A program made the translations under genes and the position numbers. From Candidatus Hydrogenedentota bacterium (lineage in GTDB: Bacteria > Hydrogenedentota > Hydrogenedentia > Hydrogenedentales > CAITNO01), in assembly GCA_012730105.1 (NCBI GenBank), contig JAAYBJ010000026.1:1-36648 (forward strand): a DNA stretch of 36,648 nucleotides. Direction: 5' to 3'. Below are positions 1-8,071 of this stretch, piece after piece; within the stretch, counting starts at the first letter, position 1; every line of letters begins with the position of its first letter. The notes under the pieces were generated by a model, which saw only the letters and a program-made list of their open reading frames with translations, had not been told where the DNA came from and searched no databases.

Positions 1-123
1 CGGAATATTCCGAATATCAATGTGCGGACCGCCGCGGAGGTAAGCCCTCTCGACGTCATCAACGCGACGCGCGTCCTGCTTCAACGGGAAGCGCTCCCGA
101 AACTTGAGGAACGACTGTCATGA
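1..123 (+). CDS. rplD: 50S ribosomal protein L4, C-terminal fragment
   Basis: Frame 1 is open from the window edge to TGA at 121-123 and gives 40 residues. They include the segment NVRTAAEVSPLDVINATRV and end in LPKLEERLS. This matches the C-terminal end of L4, where the 'vYdlln...l.lt..al..leerl' pattern is typical, and the position directly before rplW is the expected one. Its stop overlaps the rplW start (ATGA), so the two are translationally coupled. L4 binds 23S rRNA, lines the exit tunnel and in some bacteria autoregulates the S10 operon. The 5' part lies outside the window. Confidence 0.85.
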   Translation, partial: RNIPNINVRTAAEVSPLDVINATRVLLQREALPKLEERLS

Positions 124-419
124 CCGTGGAATATCATAAAATCATCGACCGCCCCATCGTTACCGAAGAGTCGCAGATCCTGCGTGAAAATGGAAATCAT
201 TATGTGTTTCGCGTGAGTTCATCGGCCAACAAGCGCCAGATCCGCGAAGCCATTGAAGAAATGTACCGCAAGGAAGAAATCAAGGTGGTTTCCGTCAACA
301 CGATGAATTACAGCGGCAAGACGCGCAGACCGCTTGGCACGCGCCGTTCCGGACGACGTGCCCATTGGAAAAAAGCCATCGTGACGCTGCGGCCGGGCGA
401 TGTGATCGAACTGATCTGA
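120..419 (+). CDS. rplW: 50S ribosomal protein L23
   Basis: This 99-residue protein has the L23 pattern throughout: '[11 protein letters not shown]' near residues 9-19, '[19 protein letters not shown]' near 28-46, '[15 protein letters not shown]' near 56-70 and a C-terminal '[13 protein letters not shown]'. L23 sits at the peptide exit site and is the docking point for trigger factor and SRP. The ATG overlaps the rplD stop (ATGA), with a GAGGA-like sequence about 7 bases upstream. rplB follows 13 bases after the stop. Length is normal. Confidence 0.97.
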   Translation: MTVEYHKIIDRPIVTEESQILRENGNHYVFRVSSSANKRQIREAIEEMYRKEEIKVVSVNTMNYSGKTRRPLGTRRSGRRAHWKKAIVTLRPGDVIELI

Positions 420-432
420 TGGAGATGCAGAC

Positions 433-1260
433 ATGCCATTGAAAAGATTTAAACCATATACCCCGTCCCGCCGTACCATGACGGTGTCGGATTTTGCGGA
501 GTTGACAGACAAAAAACCGGAAAAGAGGTTGCTGCGATCCAAAAGTCGGATCAGCGGACGCAATAATGCCGGTCGTATTACGATGCGGCGGCGTGGCGGC
601 GGCGCCAAGCGCCAGTACCGTATTGTTGATTTTAAGCGTGACAAGGATGGAATTCCGGGCAAAGTGGCCTCTGTGGAATATGATCCCAACCGCACCGCAC
701 GCATTGCCCTGATCGTTTACGCCGACGGTGACAAGCGTTACGTGATTGCGCACAAGTCCGTGAAGACCGGGCAAAGCGTAATGAGCGGTCCCAAGGCGGA
801 GTTTGAAGCCGGAAACGCCCTGCCACTGGCGAGCATACCGCTGGGCAGCCTGGTGTATAACGTGGAACTTACTCCGGGCAAAGGCGGGCAGATCGCCCGC
901 GCGGCCGGCAACAAATGCCAGGTGCTTGCCAAGGAGGGGCGCTTTGTGGTGCTGCGGCTGCCGTCAGGCGAGATGCGCCGCGTGCAGAGCGAATGCCGGG
1001 CCACCCTGGGCGAAGTCGGCAACGAAGAGCACTCCAACGTGGTGCTGGGCAAAGCGGGCCGTTCCCGCTGGCTGGGGCGCAGGCCGAAAGTGCGCGGCGT
1101 GGTTATGAATCCCGTGGACCATCCGATGGGCGGCGGCGAAGGCCGTTCGTCCGGCGGCGGGCATCCGGTATCCCCCTGGGGCATGCCGAGCAAGGGATTT
1201 AAGACGCGCAAGAAAAAGAACCGTTCCAATCAGTTTATTATCAGGCGGCGCAACGCGTAG
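433..1260 (+). CDS. rplB: 50S ribosomal protein L2
   Basis: A 275-residue protein beginning [14 protein letters not shown], the standard start of L2. The N-terminal OB-like domain carries '[20 protein letters not shown]' near residues 44-63. The C-terminal domain carries '[16 protein letters not shown]' near 222-237 and then the GG(G)HPVSPWG segment. The conserved histidine of 'NPVDHP' lies in the region that contacts the peptidyl-transferase centre. Length is typical. ATG at 433 is preceded by GGAG at 421-424. A 94-base gap with a small GGCC-GCAA-GGCC hairpin separates it from rpsS. Confidence 0.98.
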   Translation: MPLKRFKPYTPSRRTMTVSDFAELTDKKPEKRLLRSKSRISGRNNAGRITMRRRGGGAKRQYRIVDFKRDKDGIPGKVASVEYDPNRTARIALIVYADGDKRYVIAHKSVKTGQSVMSGPKAEFEAGNALPLASIPLGSLVYNVELTPGKGGQIARAAGNKCQVLAKEGRFVVLRLPSGEMRRVQSECRATLGEVGNEEHSNVVLGKAGRSRWLGRRPKVRGVVMNPVDHPMGGGEGRSSGGGHPVSPWGMPSKGFKTRKKKNRSNQFIIRRRNA

Positions 1261-1354
1261 CGCGTGAGCCGGATGTGATTCTTCGGGGCCGCAAGGCCGC
1301 CGGGAAATTAGGTAAGAGCCGTTTACGGGCATAACCGATAGAAGGAGAAAACAG

Positions 1355-1618
1355 GTGCCCCGTTCACTGAAAAAAGGTTATTTCATAGACGATCACCTGT
1401 TGCAGAAAGTGGAGAAGCAACAGCGCGAGAGAGATAGGCGTGTAATCAAGACCTGGTCGCGCCGCTCCACCATCGTTCCGGACATGGTCGGATTGACCTT
1501 GGCCGTGCATAACGGGAAGACGTTTATTCCCGTATTTGTCACGGAGAATATGGTCGGCCATAAACTGGGCGAATTCGCTCCCACCAGGACGTTCCGCGGA
1601 CACGCGGGCGGTAAATAA
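1355..1618 (+). CDS. rpsS: 30S ribosomal protein S19
   Basis: An 87-residue protein starting with GTG behind GAAGGAG (1341-1347). It begins [19 protein letters not shown], and '[18 protein letters not shown]' and '[18 protein letters not shown]' follow, all diagnostic of S19. It binds 16S rRNA in the small-subunit head, paired with S13. rplV starts 14 bases downstream. Nothing is unusual apart from the GTG start, which recurs in this operon. Confidence 0.97.
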   Translation: MPRSLKKGYFIDDHLLQKVEKQQRERDRRVIKTWSRRSTIVPDMVGLTLAVHNGKTFIPVFVTENMVGHKLGEFAPTRTFRGHAGGK

Positions 1619-1632
1619 CAGGAGACCGGGTA

Positions 1633-1980
1633 ATGTTAACAGCCAGGGCAACATTGCGGAATGTGCGGTTGTCGCCGCGCAAGGCGCGCCTCGTAGCCAA
1701 TCTCATCCGGGGTAAGCGTGTTTTGGAGGCGCGTGATATTCTACAGTTTGCATTGCAGCGCTCCGCGGAACCCATTAAGAAGCTGCTTGATTCCGCCGTG
1801 GCGAACGCGGAATGGCGCGCCCGGGAAGGGCGTCGCCGCATTGATACGGACGAACTTATTGTAAAAACCATCATGGTGGACGAAGGGCGCACATTTTACC
1901 GTTACAGCCCCATGCCGCGCGGACGCGCAGGGCGTGTCCGCCACCGCAGCAGTCACGTAACGCTGACCATTACGGAATAG
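1633..1980 (+). CDS. rplV: 50S ribosomal protein L22
   Basis: A 115-residue protein with the L22 pattern: '[20 protein letters not shown]' near residues 9-28 and the C-terminal '[19 protein letters not shown]' hairpin and strand. L22 reaches into the exit tunnel through its extended hairpin and contacts all 23S rRNA domains. ATG follows AGGAGACCGGGTA. rpsC starts 11 bases after the stop. Confidence 0.97.
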   Translation: MLTARATLRNVRLSPRKARLVANLIRGKRVLEARDILQFALQRSAEPIKKLLDSAVANAEWRAREGRRRIDTDELIVKTIMVDEGRTFYRYSPMPRGRAGRVRHRSSHVTLTITE

Positions 1981-1991
1981 AGGAGATACGC

Positions 1992-2807
1992 ATGGGCCAG
2001 AAAATACATCCCTTTGGGTTCAGGTTGGGCGTGATACAGAATTGGTCGTCCATCTGGTACGCGGACAAGGACTACGTCGAGTTGCTGCACAAGGATCTCG
2101 AAATCCGCAAGTATGTAAAGCAGCGGCTTGAAAAAGATCCGGACAACCCGAAGGCCGAAGTGGCGAAGATCGATATCGAACGCGCGGGGCGCAAGACGAA
2201 AGTCCATATCTATACGCCGCAGCCGGCCTATGCCATCGGCCAGAAAGGCGACCGTGTAGAACACCTGCGCCAGGAACTCGAGGCGCTTACCGGCCACGAA
2301 GTTGAAGTCAATATCTGCGAGGTGGCCGTGGCGGATCTGTGCGCACAGCTGGTTGCCGAACGGCTTGCCGGGCAACTGGAGCGGCGCATTTCCTTCCGTC
2401 GCGCCATGAAAAAGGCGATGCAGAATACTATGCGCCTGGGCGCCAAAGGCATCCGCATTCGCGTGGCCGGACGGCTTAACGGCGCGGAAATCGCGCGCGC
2501 GGAACAGTCTCGTGAAGGTAGCGTGCCCCTGCACACACTGCGGGCCAATGTGGACTACGGTACGGCCACAAGCCGGACCACCTATGGCGCCATTGGTGTC
2601 AAAGTATGGATATACCTGGGCGACATCATGCCCGGCGAAATGGTAAAGTTCGGTGTCGATGCCGGCATTAAACGGCCGCAGGACGGCCGCGGCGGACGCG
2701 GTGACCGCGGTGACCGTGGTGATCGCGGCGATTCGAAGTCGTCGCGAGGCGGCGGTGGCCGTGGTGGACGGAGGCGTCCGGAACGGTCAGAATCGTCCCC
2801 CAAATAA
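1992..2807 (+). CDS. rpsC: 30S ribosomal protein S3 with an extended RGD-repeat tail
   Basis: This 271-residue S3 starts [14 protein letters not shown], the classic N-terminus. A KH domain follows, including '[20 protein letters not shown]' near residues 73-92. The S3 C-terminal domain has '[19 protein letters not shown]' near 138-156 and '[20 protein letters not shown]' near 189-208. Bacterial S3 is usually about 210-240 residues. Here the last ~40 residues are a low-complexity Gly/Arg/Asp/Ser tail with repeated GRGDRGD units and then poly-Gly/Arg. ATG follows AGGAG at 1981-1985. S3 helps form the mRNA entry tunnel, so a basic tail there could touch mRNA; that is inference. Confidence 0.97.
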   Translation: MGQKIHPFGFRLGVIQNWSSIWYADKDYVELLHKDLEIRKYVKQRLEKDPDNPKAEVAKIDIERAGRKTKVHIYTPQPAYAIGQKGDRVEHLRQELEALTGHEVEVNICEVAVADLCAQLVAERLAGQLERRISFRRAMKKAMQNTMRLGAKGIRIRVAGRLNGAEIARAEQSREGSVPLHTLRANVDYGTATSRTTYGAIGVKVWIYLGDIMPGEMVKFGVDAGIKRPQDGRGGRGDRGDRGDRGDSKSSRGGGGRGGRRRPERSESSPK

Positions 2808-2875
2808 TAGCGCGGACGGCAAAGGTTTATGGAATTCAAGCGCTGAAAGGCGCATAGCGTGGAGATAGAGCAGTT

Positions 2876-3286
2876 ATGTTGATGCCAAAGCGTATGAAAT
2901 ACCGCAAGGTGCAGCGCGGGCGCCGGGCGGGCGCCAGTAAGGGTGGTTTCAACCTTGAAGAGGGTGAATTCGGTCTGAAAGCGATGCAGGACGGCTGGAT
3001 TACGGCGCGCCAGATTGAAGCCGCGCGCGTGGCGATTACACGTCATCTGCGCCGTGGCGGGAAGGTGTATATCCGCATATTCCCGGACAAGCCGATTACA
3101 AAGAAGCCCGCGGAAACCCGCATGGGCAAAGGAAAAGGCGCCCCGGAAGAGTGGGTAGCCGTCATCAAGCCCGGCCGTATCATGTTCGAGATTGAAGGTG
3201 TCGGCGAGCCGCTCGCGCGGGAGGCCATACGCCTTGCAGGATTCAAACTGCCGATAAAAACGAAATTTGTTTCACGGACGCAATAA
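2876..3286 (+). CDS. rplP: 50S ribosomal protein L16
   Basis: A 136-residue protein starting [19 protein letters not shown], the usual bacterial L16 N-terminus. It contains '[18 protein letters not shown]' near residues 41-58 and '[19 protein letters not shown]' near 70-88. L16 is needed to organise the A-site region of the large subunit. GGAG lies about 11 bases before the ATG. The 68-base gap after rpsC holds no other gene. Confidence 0.97.
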   Translation: MLMPKRMKYRKVQRGRRAGASKGGFNLEEGEFGLKAMQDGWITARQIEAARVAITRHLRRGGKVYIRIFPDKPITKKPAETRMGKGKGAPEEWVAVIKPGRIMFEIEGVGEPLAREAIRLAGFKLPIKTKFVSRTQ

Positions 3287-3320
3287 GCGAATAGCCCTTT
3301 ACCATGGGAGTTCAGGACTG

Positions 3321-3533
3321 GTGAGAGCCAAAGAGTTACGAGATAAAACAGATGATGCGCTGCTGAAAATAATCGAGGAGCGCCAGGCTGACATTGTCAA
3401 TTTCAGGTTGCAGCTGGCGACCGGTGTCGTCGAGAATTGCCGCCGGGCCCGGGAAGCGCGCAGGGATATCGCAAGAGTCAAGACAATCATGAAAGAGCGG
3501 GTAATCGCCGCGGCGAAAGGGACCAGCAAGTAA
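3321..3533 (+). CDS. rpmC: 50S ribosomal protein L29
   Basis: The frame is open from further upstream, but the homologous part begins at the GTG at 3321: [17 protein letters not shown] and so on, giving 70 residues. That is a normal L29 length. GGAG at 3307-3310 and AGG at 3314-3316 lie upstream. The protein is two helices, with the L29 '[20 protein letters not shown]' segment. L29 sits beside L23 at the exit site. Its TAA shares one base with the ATG of rpsQ (TAATG), so the two are coupled. Confidence 0.93.
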   Translation: MRAKELRDKTDDALLKIIEERQADIVNFRLQLATGVVENCRRAREARRDIARVKTIMKERVIAAAKGTSK

Positions 3534-3817
3534 TGAGCACGGACGTCACTCAGCAGGTGGAAACAGCGCAGACCAACCGCAAAGAGCGCGTGGGCGTTGT
3601 TACAAGCACTTCTATGAACAAGACGATCACGGTCGCCGCGGCGCGCGTGAAGGAGCACCGTTTATACAAGAAAGCTTTGCGCCAGACCAAGAAATTCAAA
3701 GCCCATGACGAGACGGAAACGTGCCGGGTCGGCGATTTGGTGCGTATACGGGAAACTCGCCCGCTGAGCAAGACCAAGCGGTGGCGCCTGGTCGAAGTGA
3801 TTAAACGCGCCGAATAA
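3533..3817 (+). CDS. rpsQ: 30S ribosomal protein S17
   Basis: A 94-residue protein starting at the ATG overlapping the rpmC stop. S17 signatures are '[18 protein letters not shown]', the 'KFKAHDE' segment and '[19 protein letters not shown]' (the VGD.V.I.E.RPLSK.K motif). It is an OB-fold protein that nucleates 16S 5'-domain folding. A longer upstream in-frame reading exists but overlaps rpmC and is not homologous. The roughly 15 residues before the core domain are a Gln/Thr-rich extension. Confidence 0.95.
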   Translation: MSTDVTQQVETAQTNRKERVGVVTSTSMNKTITVAAARVKEHRLYKKALRQTKKFKAHDETETCRVGDLVRIRETRPLSKTKRWRLVEVIKRAE

Positions 3818-3836
3818 CGGTGAAGGAAACGGAACG

Positions 3837-4205
3837 ATGATTCAGATTTATTCAAAACTAACTGTTGCCGACAATTCGGGCGCGCGGCAGATTCGTGTCA
3901 TTCAGGTTATGGGTGGTTCCAAGCGGCGGTATGCCGGTCTGGGCGATATCGTGACCGCGAGTGTGCGCGAGGCCCTGCCCAATGCCGCCGTGAAGAAAGG
4001 TGATGTGGTCAAGGCTGTAATTGTGCGGATAAAACAGGATACGCAGCGTCCGGACGGCACGGTCATTCGGTTCGATTCCAATGCGGCGGTTATTATCAAT
4101 CCGCAGAAAGAGCCGCGTGGAACCCGTATTTTCGGGCCGGTGCCGCGTGAGTTGCGCGAAGGCGGGTTCCTTCGTATTCTGTCATTGGCGCCAGAAGTAC
4201 TATAG
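3837..4205 (+). CDS. rplN: 50S ribosomal protein L14
   Basis: A 122-residue protein with the standard L14 start and motif '[20 protein letters not shown]' near residues 5-24. The C-terminal '[17 protein letters not shown]' and '..LSLAPEVL' are also typical. L14 contributes to intersubunit bridges. Length is exactly that of the family. ATG follows GAAGGAAACGGAACG. It is followed by rplX after 14 bases. Confidence 0.98.
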   Translation: MIQIYSKLTVADNSGARQIRVIQVMGGSKRRYAGLGDIVTASVREALPNAAVKKGDVVKAVIVRIKQDTQRPDGTVIRFDSNAAVIINPQKEPRGTRIFGPVPRELREGGFLRILSLAPEVL

Positions 4206-4219
4206 GAAGCAGACAAACC

Positions 4220-4531
4220 ATGTATATCAGAAAAAAAGATATCGTTGTCGTGACGAGCGGCCGCTACAAAGGACGGCGCGGACGTGTACTGGAGGTTTAT
4301 CCCAGCAAGGGCACGCTTCTGGTGGAAGGTGTGAACATACACAAGCATCACACGAAGCCCGGGCGGAAGAATCAGACCGGGGGTATTATCGAACGCGAAG
4401 CGCCGATACATATATCCAATGTGATGGCCTGGTGCGAATCCGCCAAGGCGCCGTCCAGGATTTCAATGAAGCGCCTCACGGACGGCGGTCGGGTGCGTAT
4501 CTGGAAAATTAATGGAGAAAATGTGGATTAG
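4220..4531 (+). CDS. rplX: 50S ribosomal protein L24
   Basis: A 103-residue protein with an N-terminal KOW motif, 'VVVTSGRYKGRRGRVLEVYP', followed by 'VEGVNIHKHHTKP' and 'GGIIEREAPIHISNVM'. L24 is an assembly initiator of the large subunit at 23S domain I. ATG follows AGGAAGC. Most bacterial L24 proteins have a Cys-rich or Lys-rich C-terminus; here it ends GGRVRIWKINGENVD without a zinc motif. Confidence 0.96.
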   Translation: MYIRKKDIVVVTSGRYKGRRGRVLEVYPSKGTLLVEGVNIHKHHTKPGRKNQTGGIIEREAPIHISNVMAWCESAKAPSRISMKRLTDGGRVRIWKINGENVD

Positions 4532-4547
4532 TCCCCGAAAGCCGCGG

Positions 4548-4569
4548 GGCGGCCTTAAACAGGGCCGCC
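4548..4569 (+). other. GC-rich hairpin between rplX and rplE
   Basis: GGCGGCC (4548-4554) pairs perfectly with GGCCGCC (4563-4569) around an 8-base loop. There is no T-run after it, so it is unlikely to be an intrinsic terminator. It lies inside the 78-base gap between rplX and rplE, where the spc operon begins in E. coli. It could be an RNA structure for mRNA stability, processing or translational control; that is inference. Confidence 0.4.
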
Positions 4570-4609
4570 GACAGCGGCAGGGATAACATATCGACCGGGA
4601 GAGTTTACC

Positions 4610-5155
4610 GTGGCCGTAAGACTTAAAGAAAAATATGACAGCGAAGTCGTCGCCGCGCTGCGCGAACAGTTCAAGTATGAAAATGTCATGCAGGTGCCCC
4701 GCCTTGAAAAAATCGTTGTGAACATGGGCGTGGGCGATACTATCGCCGATGCGAAGATGATGGATGTCGCCGTGGCGGAGCTTGCGCTTATAACCGGGCA
4801 GAAACCTGTCGTCAGGAAGGCGAGAAAGTCCATTTCCAACTTCAAACTGCGGGCCGGGGCAAACGTGGGATGTATGGTTACCCTGCGCGGCAGATACATG
4901 TGGGAGTTTATGGACAGGCTTTTCAATATTGCCATTCCCCGTATCCGCGACTTCCGCGGTCTGTCGCCGAAGGCTTTTGATAAATTCGGAAATTACACAC
5001 TGGGCATTCGCGAACAGACCATTTTCCCGGAAGTGGATTTGGACAAGGTGACGCGGGTGCGCGGCATGAATATTACCTTTGTGGTCAAAAACACGGAGTC
5101 AGCCGAGGAAAGCCGGGCATTGCTGCAGCGTTTGGGAATGCCCTTCGCCAACTGA
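4610..5155 (+). CDS. rplE: 50S ribosomal protein L5
   Basis: A 181-residue protein starting at GTG. L5 hallmarks are '[15 protein letters not shown]' near residues 29-43, '[21 protein letters not shown]' (given here as two overlapping motifs, [11 protein letters not shown] and [10 protein letters not shown]), and '[19 protein letters not shown]' near 114-132. The C-terminus is '..LL..LGMPFAN'. L5 binds 5S rRNA and contacts P-site tRNA. Length is normal. The start sits just after 'CGGGAGAGTTTACC', a reasonable SD. Confidence 0.97.
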   Translation: MAVRLKEKYDSEVVAALREQFKYENVMQVPRLEKIVVNMGVGDTIADAKMMDVAVAELALITGQKPVVRKARKSISNFKLRAGANVGCMVTLRGRYMWEFMDRLFNIAIPRIRDFRGLSPKAFDKFGNYTLGIREQTIFPEVDLDKVTRVRGMNITFVVKNTESAEESRALLQRLGMPFAN

Positions 5156-5205
5156 GGTTTCTGGAAACAAGACGCCCTCCGGCGTCCAAGACAAGGTATT
5201 GTACA

Positions 5206-5511
5206 TTGGCCAAGACTAGCAAGATTGAAAAAATGAAGAAGCAAATGCGGCTGGCGGCGAAATATCGCACCCGGCGGCAGGCCCTGAAGGCGCGCGTTAT
5301 CGATGCCGGCCTCACCATGGAAGAACGCCTGGAGGCGTCCCGGCAACTGGCTCAGCTGCCGCGCAATTCCAGCCCGGTCAGGCATCGCAACCGCTGCAAG
5401 GTTACCGGGCGGCCGCGGGGTTATCTCCGCAAGTTCGGCATGTCGCGCATTTCCCTGCGCGACCTGGCGCACGAAGGCAAGATTCCCGGTGTTACAAAAT
5501 CCAGTTGGTAA
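5206..5511 (+). CDS. rpsN: 30S ribosomal protein S14 (zinc-free long form)
   Basis: A 101-residue protein beginning at TTG 5206 with AAGG upstream; [14 protein letters not shown] is the expected start of long S14. The C-terminal core '[19 protein letters not shown]' and '[18 protein letters not shown]' is diagnostic. Only one Cys is present, so this is the C-minus form lacking the CxxC..CxxC zinc ribbon of the 61-residue version. It functions in the 30S head near S3 and S19. Confidence 0.95.
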   Translation: MAKTSKIEKMKKQMRLAAKYRTRRQALKARVIDAGLTMEERLEASRQLAQLPRNSSPVRHRNRCKVTGRPRGYLRKFGMSRISLRDLAHEGKIPGVTKSSW

Positions 5512-5544
5512 GCCCCTTTTCCGAAAACAAGGAATGATGACGTT

Positions 5545-5943
5545 ATGTCGATGAGTGATCCTATCGCCGATATGTTGACCCGCGTAAGAAACGGCCTGCA
5601 GGCGGGCAAAGAATCTGTGGATGTGCCGCGTTCCAACCTCAAGGTCGCCATTTGCCGGGTTCTTGCCGAGCAGGGCTATATTACCGGCTTTGAAGAGGCG
5701 GAGAATCCGGCGCCCGGTATTGTGCGCATCAAGTTGCGCTACTTATCCGACCGAAAGCCGGTGCTTCAGGGCGTAAAGCGTGTCAGCAAGCCCAGTTTGC
5801 GCGTTTATGTCAGCCATGATGAAGTGCAGCAGGTCAGAAGCGGCCTGGGCATTTCCATACTCAGCACCTCGAAAGGGGTGATGACGGGCAAGCAGGCGCG
5901 CGCAAAGAAACTCGGCGGCGAACTTTTGTGTGAAGTGTGGTAA
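5545..5943 (+). CDS. rpsH: 30S ribosomal protein S8
   Basis: A 132-residue protein that starts MSMSDPIADMLTRVRNG, the S8 signature. It ends with 'GLGISILSTSKGVMTGKQARAKK' (recognisable as STSKGVMTGKQAR) and 'GGELLCEVW', the conserved S8 C-terminus. S8 binds the 16S central domain; in E. coli it also represses the spc operon by binding rplE mRNA. Whether that regulation exists here cannot be judged. ATG follows GGAATGATGACGTT. Confidence 0.98.
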   Translation: MSMSDPIADMLTRVRNGLQAGKESVDVPRSNLKVAICRVLAEQGYITGFEEAENPAPGIVRIKLRYLSDRKPVLQGVKRVSKPSLRVYVSHDEVQQVRSGLGISILSTSKGVMTGKQARAKKLGGELLCEVW

Positions 5944-5995
5944 GACACCCGGTGTCGGATTTCTTGTCGAACCGTTATACAGGAGACAGAATAAA

Positions 5996-6532
5996 GTGTC
6001 ACGTATAGGAAAACTGCCGGTTGAACTTCCTGCCGGTGTAAAATGCGAGATTACGGGAAGCCGCGTCAAGGTTTCCGGTTCCAAGGGATCCCTTGAGTCC
6101 TCCTTCTCGCCTGAAATCAATATCGCCTTGGAAAATAATGCCGTTATCGTAACCCGGCCAAGCGATAAAATTGAGCATCGCTCTTTGCACGGACTGACGC
6201 GCGCCCTGATAAACAACATGGTTGTGGGCGTCAGCGAGGGCTACCGCAAGACGCTCCTGGTGGAGGGGACAGGCTATCGCGCCTCGATTCAGGGAAAAAA
6301 TCTGAATCTCCAGGTGGGTTACAGCCACCCAGTGGTCATTGAGCCTCCCGCCGGCATTGGTTTTGAGGTGGAAGGCACGCAGACCATACATGTGTCCGGA
6401 ATAGACCGGCAGCAGGTAGGGCAGGTCGCGGCCAATATCCGCAAGATTCGGCCGGTCGAGCCTTACAAGGGCAAGGGCATCCGGTATCAGGGCGAATATG
6501 TGCTGCGCAAGGAGAGCAAGGCGGGCGCATAG
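5996..6532 (+). CDS. rplF: 50S ribosomal protein L6
   Basis: The frame is open from upstream, but L6 homology begins at GTG 5996 (SRIGKLPVELPAGV), preceded by AGGAGAC at 5981-5987. That gives 178 residues, normal for L6. Two tandem domains are visible; the second has 'VEGTGYRASIQGKNLNLQVGY' (EGTGYRA motif). The C-terminal signature 'QVAANIRKIRPVEPYKGKGI' is followed by 'RYQGEYVLRKE..K'. L6 lies near the sarcin-ricin loop and factor-binding site. Internal ATGs are inside the conserved domain, so GTG is the most probable start. Confidence 0.96.
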   Translation: MSRIGKLPVELPAGVKCEITGSRVKVSGSKGSLESSFSPEINIALENNAVIVTRPSDKIEHRSLHGLTRALINNMVVGVSEGYRKTLLVEGTGYRASIQGKNLNLQVGYSHPVVIEPPAGIGFEVEGTQTIHVSGIDRQQVGQVAANIRKIRPVEPYKGKGIRYQGEYVLRKESKAGA

Positions 6533-6577
6533 TCCGCGGGCGGTTACCGGTAACGTGGATTCTTTGAAAGGTTAGTC

Positions 6578-6931
6578 ATGGCTAAAACAGATAAAAAAAT
6601 TGCATTGTTGAAGCGGCGCGTGTTTCGGGTGCGTAAAAATATGAAGGGCACCCCGGAAAAACCGCGCCTTCGCGTCACCCGAAGCACCAAGCATATCTAT
6701 GTCCAGTTGATTGATGATATGGCGGGCCGCACCCTCGCGGCGGTTTCCTCGGTGGCGCTCAAGATACCGGGCGGCAACATTGAAGCCGCCAAGCAGGTGG
6801 GCAAGGAAATCGGTGAACGCGCCAAGGCGCTTGACATCCGCCAGGCTTGTTTCGACCGCGGCGGCCATCTGTATCACGGACGGGTCAAGGCGCTTGCCGA
6901 AGCGGCGCGCGAAGCCGGGCTTCAGTTTTAG
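6578..6931 (+). CDS. rplR: 50S ribosomal protein L18
   Basis: A 117-residue protein with L18 hallmarks: '[19 protein letters not shown]' near the N-terminus, '[19 protein letters not shown]', and the C-terminal '[20 protein letters not shown]' (exactly 20). It binds 5S rRNA together with L5. ATG follows GAAAGGTTAGTC. Its TAG overlaps the AGGAG Shine-Dalgarno of rpsE. Confidence 0.97.
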   Translation: MAKTDKKIALLKRRVFRVRKNMKGTPEKPRLRVTRSTKHIYVQLIDDMAGRTLAAVSSVALKIPGGNIEAAKQVGKEIGERAKALDIRQACFDRGGHLYHGRVKALAEAAREAGLQF

Positions 6932-6942
6932 GAGTACGACAT

Positions 6943-7494
6943 TTGAGTACGGCAACTCTCAACAAAAAAGGCGACCAGATGAATCGCAGATTCGACTCGG
7001 ATTCGGAAACGAATGCACAGGAAGGCCTGATCGAGCACGTGGTCAAAATTTACCGCGTTGCCAAGGTGGTAAAAGGCGGACGCCGGTTTAATTTCAGCGC
7101 GCTAGTCGTTGTGGGCGACGGGAAAGGCAATGTCGGCGCCGCGCTGGGCAAGGCGGCCGAGGTGCCGGACGCGATTCGCAAGGCCGTGGATAAGGCGCGA
7201 AAGAGCATGATTCAGACGCCCTTGGTGAACACCACCATCCCTCATGAAGTCACGGGGAGACTGGGCGCTGCGCGCGTCCTTTTGAAGCCCGCATCCAGGG
7301 GTACGGGCATCGTGGCCGGTGGGCCGGTGCGTGCTGTGGTGGAAGCGGCCGGATACGAAAATATTTTAACCAAGTCCCTTGGATCCGACTGCGCAACGAA
7401 CATTGTGTGGGCGACTATTGAGGGCCTCAAGATGTTGCGCAGGGCCGAAGAAGTTGCCGCGGATCGCGGAATGGATGTGGCCGAGGTGCTGTAA
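6943..7494 (+). CDS. rpsE: 30S ribosomal protein S5
   Basis: S5 is recognised by '[20 protein letters not shown]', '[20 protein letters not shown]' and the C-terminal domain with '[21 protein letters not shown]'-type sequence (core [13 protein letters not shown]) and '[13 protein letters not shown]'. I chose TTG 6943 as start because AGGAG (6930-6934) sits 8 bases before it, giving 183 residues. The alternative ATG at 6979 gives 171 residues but has a weaker SD. Both starts precede the conserved domain. S5 acts in translational accuracy and mRNA unwinding. rpmD (L30), which usually follows, is missing: the next 72 bases contain no such gene. Confidence 0.95.
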   Translation: MSTATLNKKGDQMNRRFDSDSETNAQEGLIEHVVKIYRVAKVVKGGRRFNFSALVVVGDGKGNVGAALGKAAEVPDAIRKAVDKARKSMIQTPLVNTTIPHEVTGRLGAARVLLKPASRGTGIVAGGPVRAVVEAAGYENILTKSLGSDCATNIVWATIEGLKMLRRAEEVAADRGMDVAEVL

Positions 7495-7566
7495 ACCGGT
7501 CGGTGGACCATGACGAAACCGCTTAGGGCCACGCAGCCCTGAACGGATGGAAGGATACAATACGAT

Positions 7567-8040
7567 ATGGAACTGCATGCATTGAAAAGCGCTTCCGGCG
7601 CCAGAAAAGGCAAGAAGAGGGTTGCGCGCGGTCATGGCAGTGGTTGGGGCAAGACGGCCGGCCGTGGTCACAAGGGTCAGAAGTCCCGCTCCGGTTATAC
7701 CCGCAAACCCGGTTTCGAAGGCGGCCAGATGCCGTTGAACCGGCGGCTGCCCAAGCGCGGTTTTTACCATGAGAAGCGTTATCCCCTGGCGGAAATTAAC
7801 TTGGACGTGCTGGAAAGCGCCTTCAACGACGGGGACGAAATTACCGTCGAAACGCTGCGGGAAGCGCGGATCATCAAGACCGCCCGCGGTGGCGTGAAAG
7901 TGCTTGGCCGGGGGGAAATCAAGAAGCGGTTGAATCTGAAGGTACAGGCGGTCAGCGCCAGCGCCAGGGTCAAGGTTGAACAGGCCGGCGGCGCGGTTGA
8001 AATCGTCGGGATGCTTTCAGGCGACACTGCGGCCGAATAG
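7567..8040 (+). CDS. rplO: 50S ribosomal protein L15
   Basis: A 157-residue protein with the basic Gly-rich N-terminal extension 'RVARGHGSGWGKTAGRGHKG' followed by 'FEGGQMPLNRRLPKRGF', the L15 signature. The C-terminal globular part has 'KVLGRGEIKKRLNLKVQA'. L15 binds late in 50S assembly. ATG follows GGAAGGATACAATACGAT. It directly precedes secY, as in nearly all bacteria. Confidence 0.97.
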   Translation: MELHALKSASGARKGKKRVARGHGSGWGKTAGRGHKGQKSRSGYTRKPGFEGGQMPLNRRLPKRGFYHEKRYPLAEINLDVLESAFNDGDEITVETLREARIIKTARGGVKVLGRGEIKKRLNLKVQAVSASARVKVEQAGGAVEIVGMLSGDTAAE

Positions 8041-8071
8041 TATTTTTTATGACCGGTAAGGAGCATTAATC

